A DNA stretch of 64,000 nt, taken from NCBI GenBank assembly GCA_016212665.1, contig JACREZ010000003.1:1-64000 (forward strand), read 5' to 3'. Under the pieces are notes generated by a model that was not told where the DNA came from, did not search any database, and saw only the letters and a list, made by a program, of their open reading frames with translations. Shown in pieces: positions 1 through 8,112 of the stretch. Numbering within the stretch: the stretch's first letter is position 1; every line of letters begins with the position of its first letter. Origin of the DNA: Ignavibacteriota bacterium. GTDB taxonomy: Bacteria > Bacteroidota > Ignavibacteria > UBA10030 > SZUA-254. A program made the position numbers and the translations under genes.

Positions 1-2
1 CG

Positions 3-1130
3 ATTACAGTTCAGTTAAAGGATGTGAATGGAAATAATTTGACGAGCGGAGGAGCCACGGTTGCTCTTTCAACAACATCAGGTTCACTTGGTTCGGTAAC
101 TGATAATAGCAACGGAACCTATTCAGCGACATTGACTTCATCAATAGTAACAGGAACAGCGACAATAACCGGAACACTGAATGGAAGTGCAATCACGGAT
201 GATGCGACGGTGATGTTTACGGTTGGTTCTGCTTCAACGGTAACATCAACAATAACTGCATCGCCAACTTCGATTACAGCCAACGGAACAAGCACGTCAA
301 CTATTACCGTGCAGTTGAAGGATGTAAATGGAAATAATTTGACAACAGGTGGAGCGACAGTTGCCCTTTCGACAACATCAGGTTCACTTGGTTCGGTGAC
401 GGATAATAACAACGGAACGTACACAGCGACATTGACTTCATCAATCGTAGCAGGAACTGCAACGATAACGGGAACGCTGAACAGTAACCCGATTACAGAT
501 GATGCGACTGTAACATTTACAGTCGGTTCGGCATCAACAGCAACCTCCACGATAACAGCCGCGCCGACATCCATCACAGCAAACGGAACAAGCACGTCAA
601 CTATTACCGTGCAGTTGAAGGATGTGAACGGAAATAATTTAACAACAGGTGGAGCTACGGTTGCGCTTTCAACAACTTCAGGTTCACTCGGTTCTGTTAC
701 GGATAATAACAACGGAACTTACACAGCGACATTGACTTCATCAATCGTAGCAGGAACTGCAACGATAACGGGAACGTTGAATGGAAGTGCAATAACGGAT
801 GATGCGACGGTTACGTTTACGGTCGGTGCGGCATCAACAGCAACCTCAACAATAACAGCATCACCAACATCCATTACAGCAAACGGAACAAGCACATCAA
901 CAATTACGATTCAGTTGAAGGATGTCAATGGAAATAACTTAACGACAGGCGGCGAAACGGTTGCTCTTTCAACTACATCAGGTTCACTCGGTTCGGTAAC
1001 TGATAATAGCAACGGAACCTTTTCAGCGACATTGACTTCATCAACAGTAGCGGGTACAGCAACGATAACCGGAACGCTGAATGGAAGTGCAATCACGGAT
1101 GATGCGACTGTGACGTTTACGGCTGGTTCA
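3..1130 (+). repeat. Tandem 300-bp coding repeats (Ig-like type 1)
   Basis: The same phrase (GATGTnAAnGGAAATAA) recurs at about 21, 321, 621 and 921, an exact 300-bp period. Copies remain very similar at DNA level, including third codon positions, which suggests recent duplication or gene conversion. Confidence 0.92.
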
Positions 1131-4100
1131 GTCAATAATTTTTTAGTTGAATCTGCGAGTGGCGGTTCAATCGGAAGCCAAACAGCAGGAAGTCCATTCA
1201 GTATCAAAATTACTGCAAGAGACCAATTTGGAAATACAGCAACATCATTTACAGGAACTGTTACCATCAGTTCAACCGGGACATTGAGTTCAGGAAGTGG
1301 AATAACGGCTTCATTTACGGCTGGAGTGCTTTCATCTCATAGCGTTACCATTTCAAATACCGGTACATTCACAATTACAGCAACCAATACGGCTGGAAGT
1401 GAAACAGGTACAAGTAATTCATTTACTGTTAACGCCGGAGCGGTGAATAATTTTCTTGTGGAATCATCTGCAGGTGGAAATATCGGAACACAAACAGCAG
1501 GGACGTCTTTTGCAATAAAAATTACTGCTCGTGATGCCGGAAATAATACGGTAACTTCATTCACCGGAACGGTGGATATCAGTTCGACTGGTACACTTTC
1601 ATCCGGTTCGGGAACTACGGTTGCGTTTACTGCCGGTGTATTATCATCACACAGCGTTACCATCACAAATTCAGGAACGTTTACAATTACTGCCACGAAG
1701 ACGGGAAGTTCAGAATCGGGTACGAGTAATTCGTTCGTCGTTAATGCGGCTACGCTTGACCACTTCCTCGTCCAATCATCATCAGGCGGAAGTATTTCAA
1801 CGCAAACAGCAGGAACTACATTTGCTATCAAAGTTACAGCGAAGGATGTATTCAACAACACTGTTACAGCGTTCACGGGAACAGTTGATATTTCATCAAC
1901 CGGTACATTAAGTATGGGTGGTGGTACAACTGCTCCATTCACTTCCGGCGTACTTTCATCGCACAGTGTTACAATTTCAAACACTGGGTCATTTACAATT
2001 ACAGCAACGAAAACATCAGGTGTTGAATTTGGAACAAGTAATTCCTTCACGGTAAGTGCGGGAAGTGTGAACAATTTTGTAGTTGAAGCGTTTGGCGGCG
2101 GAAACATCGGCGCGCAGACGGCAGGGGTTCCATTTGCCATCACCATCACCGCCTACGACGCACTTGGAAATGTAGCAACAGGGTTTACGGGAACGGTGAA
2201 CGTTACTTCAACAGGGACGATTACTGCCGGGAGCGGAACAACATTGGCATTCACTGCCGGAGTTCTTGCTTCACATTCGATAACAATTTCAAGTGTCGGT
2301 ACATATACTGTTACTGCCACGAGAACAGGCGGCGCTCAGAATGGTGTCAGTAATTCCTTTGTGGTCAATCCCGGATTGCTCAGTACGTTCTTAGTTGAAA
2401 AACAGGGGGGAGGCAACATCGGAAGTCAACGAACTAATATTTCATTCAATATCCGCTTGACGGCGAAGGATGCGTTCGGAAATACAATTCCTACTTTCAC
2501 CGGCACTGCTGATATATCTTCGACCGGGACGTTGTCGGCGGGAAGTGGTACGACAAGCGCCTTTGTCGCGGGTGTTTTGACTTCGCACACCGTTGCAATT
2601 TCTAATAACGGAACATTCACCATAACAGCAACCGCAACTGGAAGTTCGGAGAGTGGAACGAGTAATTCATTTAGTGTTCTTGGAGCGTCGGTCAGCGGCA
2701 ACGCATATAACGATGCAAATTCAAACGGCGTGAAGGATGTCGGGGAAAACGGCTTGTCGGGTTGGACAATCAATGTAACGGGAACGAATCCGGTAAACAA
2801 TCAAACCGTTACAACTGCGGCTGGCGGAAATTATACAATCTCAAATCTGGCGGCGGATACGTATACGATTGCTTTGCAGATGCAAACTAATTGGTCAGCA
2901 ACGGTTCCGGTCACTGCTACATACACTGTTGCCATTACAAACGGAATTGATACAACCGGATTTACCTTCGGTGCGGTTACAGCCGGTTCGGGAACGATGA
3001 TGAGAACATTTACTCCTCAGGAACTTGGCGTGAAGAAAGCTGTGAAAAAGAAAAATGTCAACACCAAGTTTACATTTCACTTTGTCAACAGAACACGCCA
3101 ATCGGTTGATGGGTTGAGCGTGGAATTTAATGGTAGCGTAAGTTCAATTGAAGTCCACACGCCGTTCAGTATATATTATGATACCGACCAGAGAGGGCAG
3201 GATTGGGAATTCAGGGGAACAACAATAGCCCCCGGCGAAACGGTAACGGTCACCGGTTATACCAATTCGAAAGCAATGGATGCAGGAAAATATTGGTGGA
3301 CGAGCGGCGGACAAATCATCGAGTGGACAAAAGGATTTTTACGTCCGACCGAAAAAATAAACTTGTTACCGATGCCTAATATGGCAAATGTTCGGGATGA
3401 TGTATTTGCCCGCATGGGTGGAATTCTCGTTGGCGTTGCACGACCGGATAGTAAAAAAGTGTATGGCTGGGTCAATCTTACAAAGAGCGCCGACTTTCAA
3501 CGTTCGATGTACGATAAGCATGAACACTACGGACCGGCAAGAGGATTTACCGTCTATGGAAAAGGTCCAAAAGTGATGGGACAACTTCGCAACATGCCTC
3601 CATCCCGGTACAATAATAAATTGTTTGCACATGTTACTGCATTAAAATTCAGTATCGAAGCGAGTGCGTTACAGGTTACTCCGGCTGGGTTGGGCGAATT
3701 GATTTATGATGAAGGAACGAATCCACTGAGCGGACTACAACTAAAAGAAATTGTCAGAAAGATCGATACGGCTCTGACGTACTGGCGACATCGTTCGCCC
3801 GCTGAATATATCAACTACGATACGACACTTGGAAAAATATTAAATGCGTTTAGCGGTTCAATGGATACAACATCGTGGGGCGATAGTTTGGTGTTGGAAG
3901 GAACACGACCGATTTCGGATGTTTCGTTCTTACGTGTGAACCCGAATGTACCTCCGGTGATTAAATCCCGCGAGAACGTTGTTACCGTTGAAGAAGAAAC
4001 TCCTGAGAAATTTGCGTTGAACCAGAATTATCCGAACCCGTTCAACCCGGTTACAAATTTCGGATTTCGGATTGCGGATTTGGGATTGGTGACGTTGAAG

Positions 4101-4298
4101 GTGTATGATATGCTGGGAAGGGAAGTAGCGACGCTGATTGATAAACAGGAAACCGAGGAGGGAGAATATGAATTTCAATTTGACGGAAGTAATTTACCAT
4201 CAGGTGTCTATGCCTATCGTCTGACAGTTGAATCAACAAATGATGAAGGAGTGAGCCGGACGTTTACCGATGTGAAGCGGATGATGCTTCTCAAATAG
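3..4298 (+). CDS. Giant secreted Ig-repeat protein with T9SS sorting domain (5' end missing)
   Basis: The frame is open from the window edge, so the N-terminus and signal peptide lie outside; 1431 residues are visible. They hold four about 100-residue Ig-like repeats of invasin/Big type, five 104-residue repeats of a second Ig-like type, an SdrD-B-like domain from about residue 897 (GNAYNDANSNGVKD, a Ca-binding type motif), a region of about 370 residues that I do not recognise, and a C-terminal Por/T9SS sorting domain from about residue 1336 with NQNYPNPFNP and KVYDMLGREVATL. The family expectation is export through the outer membrane by the type IX system, with removal of the tail and surface attachment. 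The role is inferred as adhesion or surface-layer display. A terminator follows at once. Confidence 0.9.
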   Translation: MTVQLKDVNGNNLTSGGATVALSTTSGSLGSVTDNSNGTYSATLTSSIVTGTATITGTLNGSAITDDATVMFTVGSASTVTSTITASPTSITANGTSTSTITVQLKDVNGNNLTTGGATVALSTTSGSLGSVTDNNNGTYTATLTSSIVAGTATITGTLNSNPITDDATVTFTVGSASTATSTITAAPTSITANGTSTSTITVQLKDVNGNNLTTGGATVALSTTSGSLGSVTDNNNGTYTATLTSSIVAGTATITGTLNGSAITDDATVTFTVGAASTATSTITASPTSITANGTSTSTITIQLKDVNGNNLTTGGETVALSTTSGSLGSVTDNSNGTFSATLTSSTVAGTATITGTLNGSAITDDATVTFTAGSVNNFLVESASGGSIGSQTAGSPFSIKITARDQFGNTATSFTGTVTISSTGTLSSGSGITASFTAGVLSSHSVTISNTGTFTITATNTAGSETGTSNSFTVNAGAVNNFLVESSAGGNIGTQTAGTSFAIKITARDAGNNTVTSFTGTVDISSTGTLSSGSGTTVAFTAGVLSSHSVTITNSGTFTITATKTGSSESGTSNSFVVNAATLDHFLVQSSSGGSISTQTAGTTFAIKVTAKDVFNNTVTAFTGTVDISSTGTLSMGGGTTAPFTSGVLSSHSVTISNTGSFTITATKTSGVEFGTSNSFTVSAGSVNNFVVEAFGGGNIGAQTAGVPFAITITAYDALGNVATGFTGTVNVTSTGTITAGSGTTLAFTAGVLASHSITISSVGTYTVTATRTGGAQNGVSNSFVVNPGLLSTFLVEKQGGGNIGSQRTNISFNIRLTAKDAFGNTIPTFTGTADISSTGTLSAGSGTTSAFVAGVLTSHTVAISNNGTFTITATATGSSESGTSNSFSVLGASVSGNAYNDANSNGVKDVGENGLSGWTINVTGTNPVNNQTVTTAAGGNYTISNLAADTYTIALQMQTNWSATVPVTATYTVAITNGIDTTGFTFGAVTAGSGTMMRTFTPQELGVKKAVKKKNVNTKFTFHFVNRTRQSVDGLSVEFNGSVSSIEVHTPFSIYYDTDQRGQDWEFRGTTIAPGETVTVTGYTNSKAMDAGKYWWTSGGQIIEWTKGFLRPTEKINLLPMPNMANVRDDVFARMGGILVGVARPDSKKVYGWVNLTKSADFQRSMYDKHEHYGPARGFTVYGKGPKVMGQLRNMPPSRYNNKLFAHVTALKFSIEASALQVTPAGLGELIYDEGTNPLSGLQLKEIVRKIDTALTYWRHRSPAEYINYDTTLGKILNAFSGSMDTTSWGDSLVLEGTRPISDVSFLRVNPNVPPVIKSRENVVTVEEETPEKFALNQNYPNPFNPVTNFGFRIADLGLVTLKVYDMLGREVATLIDKQETEEGEYEFQFDGSNLPSGVYAYRLTVESTNDEGVSRTFTDVKRMMLLK
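1131..2690 (+). repeat. Tandem 312-bp coding repeats (Ig-like type 2)
   Basis: Five copies start at 1131, 1443, 1755, 2067 and 2379, an exact 312-bp (104-residue) period. Each begins with a VNNFLVE-like strand and ends near GTSNSF. They are more diverged than the upstream 300-bp copies. Confidence 0.92.
4057..4091 (+). repeat. Heptamer array inside the T9SS sorting domain
   Basis: Five consecutive 7-mers read ATTTCGG, ATTTCGG, ATTGCGG, ATTTGGG, ATTGGTG. They encode the FGFRIADLGL segment that replaces the usual hydrophobic and polar strand between NPFNP and VTLKVYD. The same 7-base periodicity is found in non-coding spacers at 8084, 22251 and 22328. Confidence 0.75.
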
Positions 4299-4324
4299 AA
4301 TGTGAATTAAAGTAGCTGACCATA

Positions 4325-4358
4325 AATCCTGTCTCGAGAAATTGAGGCGGGATTTTTT
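4325..4358 (+). terminator. Rho-independent terminator after the adhesin
   Basis: AATCCTGTCTC and GAGGCGGGATT pair (two G-U pairs) around an 8-base loop and are followed by TTTTTT. It lies 26 bases after the stop codon. Confidence 0.75.
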
Positions 4359-4374
4359 GTTTCAATGTTTGGAT

Positions 4375-4437
4375 GTTACGGTAAACACCGTGATGCGAAT
4401 GTTTCAGGTTACAGAGTGGTTTGTGACCTCCGGACAG
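4375..4437. repeat. Dispersed double-hairpin element, copy 1 (degenerate)
   Basis: This is a decayed version of the element at 4950 and 5838: an ACGGTaaACACCGTGA hairpin, then AATGTTTCAGGTTACAG and GTTTGTGACCTCC. It lies immediately after the adhesin terminator. Confidence 0.6.
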
Positions 4438-4548
4438 GATTAATTGGTAGTGACTGATCATAAAGTAGCTCAGAGCATTGGATTGGCAAGTACGCACGCC
4501 TGTATACCAGAAGCGAAAATTGGGCAAGACAGCCATCTTTGCCTCATG

Positions 4549-4892
4549 CCGGAAGGGGTTGTTGATGCTAACAAGCCTTGTTGTTGGTGCGCCGGAAGGG
4601 GTCGTTGGTGCTAACAAGCCTTGTTGTTGGTGCGCCGGAAGGGATTGTTGGTGCTAACAAGCCTTGTTGTTGGTGCGCCGGAAGGGATTGTTGGTGCTAA
4701 CAAGCCTTGTTGTTGGTGCGCCGGAAGGGGTCGTTGGTGCTAACAAGCCTTGTTGTTGGTGCGCCGGAGGGTGTTGTTACTGCTAACAAGCACTGTTGTT
4801 GCCGCGCCGGAAGGGGTTGTTGGTGCTAACATGCCCTGTTGTTGCCACGCCAGAAGAGGTTGTTATTGGCAACAGATGCCTTTGTTAATGTG
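4549..4892. repeat. 43-bp tandem repeat array, 8 units
   Basis: Units begin at 4549, 4592, 4635, 4678, 4721, 4764, 4807 and 4850, exactly 43 bases apart. The core is GCCGGAAGGGG, TTGTTGGTGCT and AACAAGCCTTGTT. The last part is a near-palindrome (arms AACAAG/CTTGTT around one C). The first five are nearly identical and the last three decay. The period is not a multiple of three, no gene covers it, and there are no unique spacers, so it is neither a coding repeat nor CRISPR. Apart from this and the two hairpin elements, I see nothing else in the gene-free stretch 4299-5130. Confidence 0.92.
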
Positions 4893-4949
4893 GAATATGT
4901 CTAAAATAGCCTATATTTGATAGATAGCTGAATTTCCGAGCTATTTTAC

Positions 4950-5020
4950 TTGGGTGTCACGTTCCACACCGTGACACGGACGTTCAGGTCACGGAATTGT
5001 CGGTGACTTCCTTGTAAACG
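4950..5020. repeat. Dispersed double-hairpin element, copy 2
   Basis: TTGGGTGTCACGTTCCACAC plus CGTGACAC forms a hairpin at 4954-4977. A second imperfect hairpin around GGTCACGGA follows at 4987-5008, then CTTCCTTGTAAACG. It matches the copy at 5838 over about 70 bases. Confidence 0.82.
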
Positions 5021-5130
5021 ATTCTCCTCATAGGTTATCAACGTATGAATGTAATATCAGACGCTCTTCGTCCAACCTCAATTCCTTTCTCTTTTGGTTT
5101 TTCCATCGGAGGGAAGTACATTCATTGTAG

Positions 5131-5592
5131 ATGAAACAACGAATATACATTGATACGTCTGTTATCGGAGGTTATTATGATGCAGAATTTGAAGCAGATA
5201 CGAAGCGATTTTTTGAGAGAATCGGAAAGAAAGATTTTCTCGTTCACCTTTCGGAAATCAGTACAATCGAATTAATGCCCGCGCCGGAACGTGTGAAAGA
5301 TGTCGTGAGAAAAATTCCGGCAGATTGTTTAGTATCGCTGGAGTTTACCAAAGAATCTGAAGAGTTATCGAATCATTATCTTGAAGAAAAAATACTTGGC
5401 ATGAACAGTCTGAACGATGCGTACCACATTGCAATTGCAACGGTGAATCGCATTGAAGTTCTCGTAAGTTGGAATTTTAAACATATAGTGAACTTAGATA
5501 AGATAAGACTTTTTAATGCCCTGAATTTGAAATATGGCTTTCCTCTCATTGATATTCGTTCACCAAAGGAAATGATAAAATATGAAGACTAA
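5131..5592 (+). CDS. PIN-domain ribonuclease, VapC-like toxin
   Basis: This 153-residue protein has PIN-fold acidic residues in the expected places: D8 in IYIDTSVIGG, E47 in STIELMP, and D96 in SLNDAYHIAIA, followed by LVSWNFKHIV. PIN proteins of this group cleave RNA with Mg2+ and usually act as the toxin of a type II toxin-antitoxin pair. The ATG at 5131 starts directly before the conserved first strand. The gene overlaps the small partner gene by 11 bases, so the pair is toxin-first, the reverse of classical vapBC. It stands alone among repeats and is probably mobile. The RNA target cannot be read from sequence. Confidence 0.85.
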   Translation: MKQRIYIDTSVIGGYYDAEFEADTKRFFERIGKKDFLVHLSEISTIELMPAPERVKDVVRKIPADCLVSLEFTKESEELSNHYLEEKILGMNSLNDAYHIAIATVNRIEVLVSWNFKHIVNLDKIRLFNALNLKYGFPLIDIRSPKEMIKYED

Positions 5593-5743
5593 CAACCAAC
5601 CACCAAGAGAATTTGATACGGTCGCATTCTTTCGGAGCGTAAAAGAAAAAATTGCAAAAGAATTAGAGGGGAAATCATTTGAACAACAAAAAGAAGTGAT
5701 GAGAAAATTTCTCTCGGGAGAACAAAAACTTCAGATGGAATGA
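5582..5743 (+). CDS. Small 53-residue partner of the PIN protein (probable antitoxin)
   Basis: An ATG at 5582 lies inside the end of the PIN gene in another frame and opens 53 codons to TGA at 5741. The product begins MKTNNQPPREFDTV and continues as a charged amphipathic helix (KEKIAKELEGKSFEQQKEV) ending in LSGEQKLQME. There is no DNA-binding domain that I can recognise. Size, coupling by overlap and the charged helix fit an antitoxin that neutralises the upstream PIN protein. That role is inferred from position. Confidence 0.65.
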   Translation: MKTNNQPPREFDTVAFFRSVKEKIAKELEGKSFEQQKEVMRKFLSGEQKLQME

Positions 5744-5812
5744 GACGTAACCGACCATCTACTTTCTTGGGTAACTAATTAGATGGGGTCGTCTCAAAAA
5801 TTAGATTTCTCC

Positions 5813-5907
5813 GTAGGCGCAACCTTCATGGTTGTTACTTGGGTGTCACGGTCCACACCGTGACACGAATGTTCAGGTCACGGAGTGGTCCGTGACCTCC
5901 TTGTAAA
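5813..5907. repeat. Dispersed double-hairpin element, copy 3 (with extra hairpin)
   Basis: A small hairpin (CAACC ttcat GGTTG, about 5821-5835) precedes the element. Hairpin 1 is GTGTCACGGT ccac ACCGTGACAC (5843-5866, 10-bp perfect arms). Hairpin 2 is GGTCACGGA gtgg TCCGTGACC (5876-5897, 9-bp perfect arms). CTCCTTGTAAAACG then follows, as in copy 2. It lies just 3' of the PNP gene. Confidence 0.85.
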
Positions 5908-5927
5908 ACGCAGACATAAAGTCTGCG
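5903..5927 (-). terminator. Possible terminator of the nucleoside operon
   Basis: CGCAGAC ataaa GTCTGCG is a 7-bp perfect hairpin at 5909-5927. Read on the minus strand it is followed by TTTTAC, a short T-tract, and it lies 6 bases past the PNP stop. The T-run is weak. Confidence 0.45.
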
Positions 5928-5933
5928 GCTACA

Positions 5934-6752
5934 TTAAAATAATGGAATGATGGATTTCAGCAAAAGCGTAAATTTCTTCTTTGCCAAGTTCGCGGTTTCT
6001 GTCACTTCTGCGTGGGAGAGTTTCAAGTCTTTGATTCCGGTTGCGTAGTTCGTGATGCAGGAGATTCCGGCTATCTTCATCCCAAGCGCGTGAGCGAGAC
6101 TGACTTCGTTCACGGTTGACATTCCCACAGCATCAGCGCCGATTCTCCGAATCATTTCAATTTCTGCGGCGGTTTCGTAGGAGGGACCTTTCACGCCGCA
6201 ATAAACTCCCCGTTGCAACGGAAGAGAATGTTGAAGAGCAGTCTTGTAAATTATTTCCTGCAATAAAACATCATACAAAAAAGAAGAACGGATTTGCTTC
6301 GAGGGAGTCTTTCCTCGTAACGGACTTTCAAACGTCAGGTTGATTTGGTCGGTAATCAACATCAAATCACCAGGGTTGAATTGTTTGTTCACGCCTCCAG
6401 CCGCATTGGTGACGATGAGCGTTTTCACTCCAAGCGCACGTGCAACCTGAATGGGGAAGAGGATTGTGTTGAGTGTTCCCGTCTCATAGAAATGAACTCT
6501 GCCTTGAAACGCAAGAAGTTCTGTTTTCCCGATTCTGCCAAATACTAACTTGCCTTTATGTCCTTCGACGGTGGAAACAGGGTAGTGGGGGATTGAAGAA
6601 GTATCAATTGCGATTTTGTTTGATAACGAATCGGCAAAATCACCTAAGCCGGAACCAAGAACGATTGCGACTTTGGGTTTCGCTTTTGTTCGTGAACGAA
6701 TAAACGAACCTGATTCTTTGAGTTGATTCTTATCCAAGAAGTATTCCCGCAA
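5934..6752 (-). CDS. punA: Purine-nucleoside phosphorylase (class II, trimeric type)
   Basis: The enzyme phosphorolyses purine (deoxy)ribonucleosides to free base and (deoxy)ribose-1-phosphate. The 272 residues match the usual 265-290 of the trimeric NP-II family. Visible signatures are the phosphate-binding LGSGLGDFAD near residue 32, VEGHKGKLVFG, QGRVHFYE, TNAAGGVN, GPSYETAAEI, and the base-binding MSTVNEV and CITNYATGI. It is the last gene of cdd-tdk-nupC-punA; its start lies 23 bases inside the end of nupC, implying coupled translation. In context it degrades purine nucleosides imported by NupC. Confidence 0.93.
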   Translation of the reverse strand: MREYFLDKNQLKESGSFIRSRTKAKPKVAIVLGSGLGDFADSLSNKIAIDTSSIPHYPVSTVEGHKGKLVFGRIGKTELLAFQGRVHFYETGTLNTILFPIQVARALGVKTLIVTNAAGGVNKQFNPGDLMLITDQINLTFESPLRGKTPSKQIRSSFLYDVLLQEIIYKTALQHSLPLQRGVYCGVKGPSYETAAEIEMIRRIGADAVGMSTVNEVSLAHALGMKIAGISCITNYATGIKDLKLSHAEVTETANLAKKKFTLLLKSIIPLF

Positions 6753-8079
6753 TTGTTGCTGTCAGTAATGTCGCAAGAGAACCGCCGAGAACTGCTTTCA
6801 AACCGAGCGCGGCAATATCTTTTCTTCGCTCAGGCGCCAATGGACTGATACCGCCGATTTGAATTGCAATGGAAGAAAAATTTGCAAATCCACATAATGC
6901 GAACGTTGCCATCAATACGCCTTTCTCGGTTAATGCCCCTTCCTTGACTAAGGCAGCGAGGTCGAGATAGGCGACAAATTCATTCAGCGCCACTTTCGTG
7001 CCGATTAAACTTCCAACGTTGAGCGCATCCTGCCAAGGCACACCGACAGCAAAGGTCAAAAACTGTAAAATATATCCTAACATGAATTGCAACGTGAGCG
7101 GCTTATGATATACTGCCATGAGATACGTGTTCAATCCTGTTACCGCGCCGAATTGTTCGAGCAGGTAATTAATGAGCGTGATGAAAGCGATGAACGCTAT
7201 CAACATTCCACCAACATTGAGTGAAAGTTGAAGTCCATCCGACGCGCCGCCTGCCGCCGCTTCGATAACATTTGATGCTTGTTTCTCAACTTTCAGTTTG
7301 ACTGTTCCTTTTGTCATTGATTCTTCAGTTTCAGGATAAAGAATCTTCGAAATAGCTAATGAAGCAGGAGCCGCCATTACGCTTGCGGCAAGAAGTTGAA
7401 CTGCAAATTTTAATTGAGCCGTTTGCAAATCAAGATGTTGGGCATCCGCGAAGGATTGACCGAGCATCTGAATGTATGCCGCCATCACACCTCCTGCAAT
7501 CGTCGCCATACCGCCCACCATAATCGTCAGGAGTTCGGATTTTGTCATCGTACCGATATATGGTTTAATAAGCAATGGCGCTTCGGTTTGTCCGACAAAA
7601 ATGTTTGCAGTATTCGAAAGCGATTCTGCGCCGCTTGTTCCCATCAACCGAGCCATTACCCACGCCATTCCCTGAACAACTCGTTGGAGGATTCCTAGAT
7701 AATAAAGGACTGACGTTAAAGAAGAGACAAAGATGATTGTCGGAAGGACCTGAAACGCAAAGAAAAATCCAAGGCTACCTGGACCGGAATTGATTGCCAG
7801 ATTTCCAAAGACAAACTTCGCCCCTTCGATGGTGAAGTTAAGAAGGCTGACAATCGCTCCACCAAGCCAATCAATTACTATTTTGGGAAGTCCGAGGGGG
7901 AAGAAGAAATTCTTCAGTGGCTCATGAAGAATAATGAAAATTGCAAACACAAGTTGAATCGCCAATCCCATTCCGACAAGTCGCCAATTGACTTTTTTCT
8001 TATTGTTAGAAAAAAGAAACGCGATGCCGAGGATGACAGCAATACCTATGATGCCTCTGATTACTGATTCGGGATTCAT
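6730..8079 (-). CDS. nupC: Concentrative nucleoside transporter, NupC/CNT family
   Basis: The protein has 449 residues with about ten hydrophobic segments and the CNT core signatures SGAESLSNTANIFVGQTEAP and GVPWQDALNVGSLIGTK plus the C-terminal CGFANFSSIAIQIGG. CNT proteins import nucleosides with H+ or Na+. The usual bacterial length is about 400; the extra residues lie in a loop between helices (ETEESMTKGTVKLKVEKQA), as in many Bacteroidota members. It is between tdk and the PNP gene, so uptake and salvage are encoded together. The 33-base spacer to tdk consists almost wholly of a heptamer array and shows no clear Shine-Dalgarno sequence. Confidence 0.93.
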   Translation of the reverse strand: MNPESVIRGIIGIAVILGIAFLFSNNKKKVNWRLVGMGLAIQLVFAIFIILHEPLKNFFFPLGLPKIVIDWLGGAIVSLLNFTIEGAKFVFGNLAINSGPGSLGFFFAFQVLPTIIFVSSLTSVLYYLGILQRVVQGMAWVMARLMGTSGAESLSNTANIFVGQTEAPLLIKPYIGTMTKSELLTIMVGGMATIAGGVMAAYIQMLGQSFADAQHLDLQTAQLKFAVQLLAASVMAAPASLAISKILYPETEESMTKGTVKLKVEKQASNVIEAAAGGASDGLQLSLNVGGMLIAFIAFITLINYLLEQFGAVTGLNTYLMAVYHKPLTLQFMLGYILQFLTFAVGVPWQDALNVGSLIGTKVALNEFVAYLDLAALVKEGALTEKGVLMATFALCGFANFSSIAIQIGGISPLAPERRKDIAALGLKAVLGGSLATLLTATIAGILLG

Positions 8080-8083
8080 GAGA

Positions 8084-8111
8084 AAGGTTGGAGGTTAGAG
8101 GTTTGGAGATT
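8084..8111. repeat. Heptamer array between tdk and nupC
   Basis: Four 7-mers read AAGGTTG, GAGGTTA, GAGGTTT, GGAGATT. They fill the spacer between the tdk stop and the nupC start. Confidence 0.6.
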
Positions 8112-8112
8112 G

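Noticed and set aside
119-2149. Long minus-strand open frames inside the adhesin gene
   Set aside because: They are antisense shadows of the Ig repeats: low-complexity Val/Pro text repeating with the same 300/312-bp period, and the plus frame has clear domain signatures.
4291-4617. Minus-strand open frame of about 108 codons running into the 43-bp array
   Set aside because: It crosses the terminator, the hairpin element and non-coding repeats and has no recognisable domain.
4549-4892. CRISPR array
   Set aside because: Units are contiguous at 43 bases with no unique spacers, and there are no cas genes.
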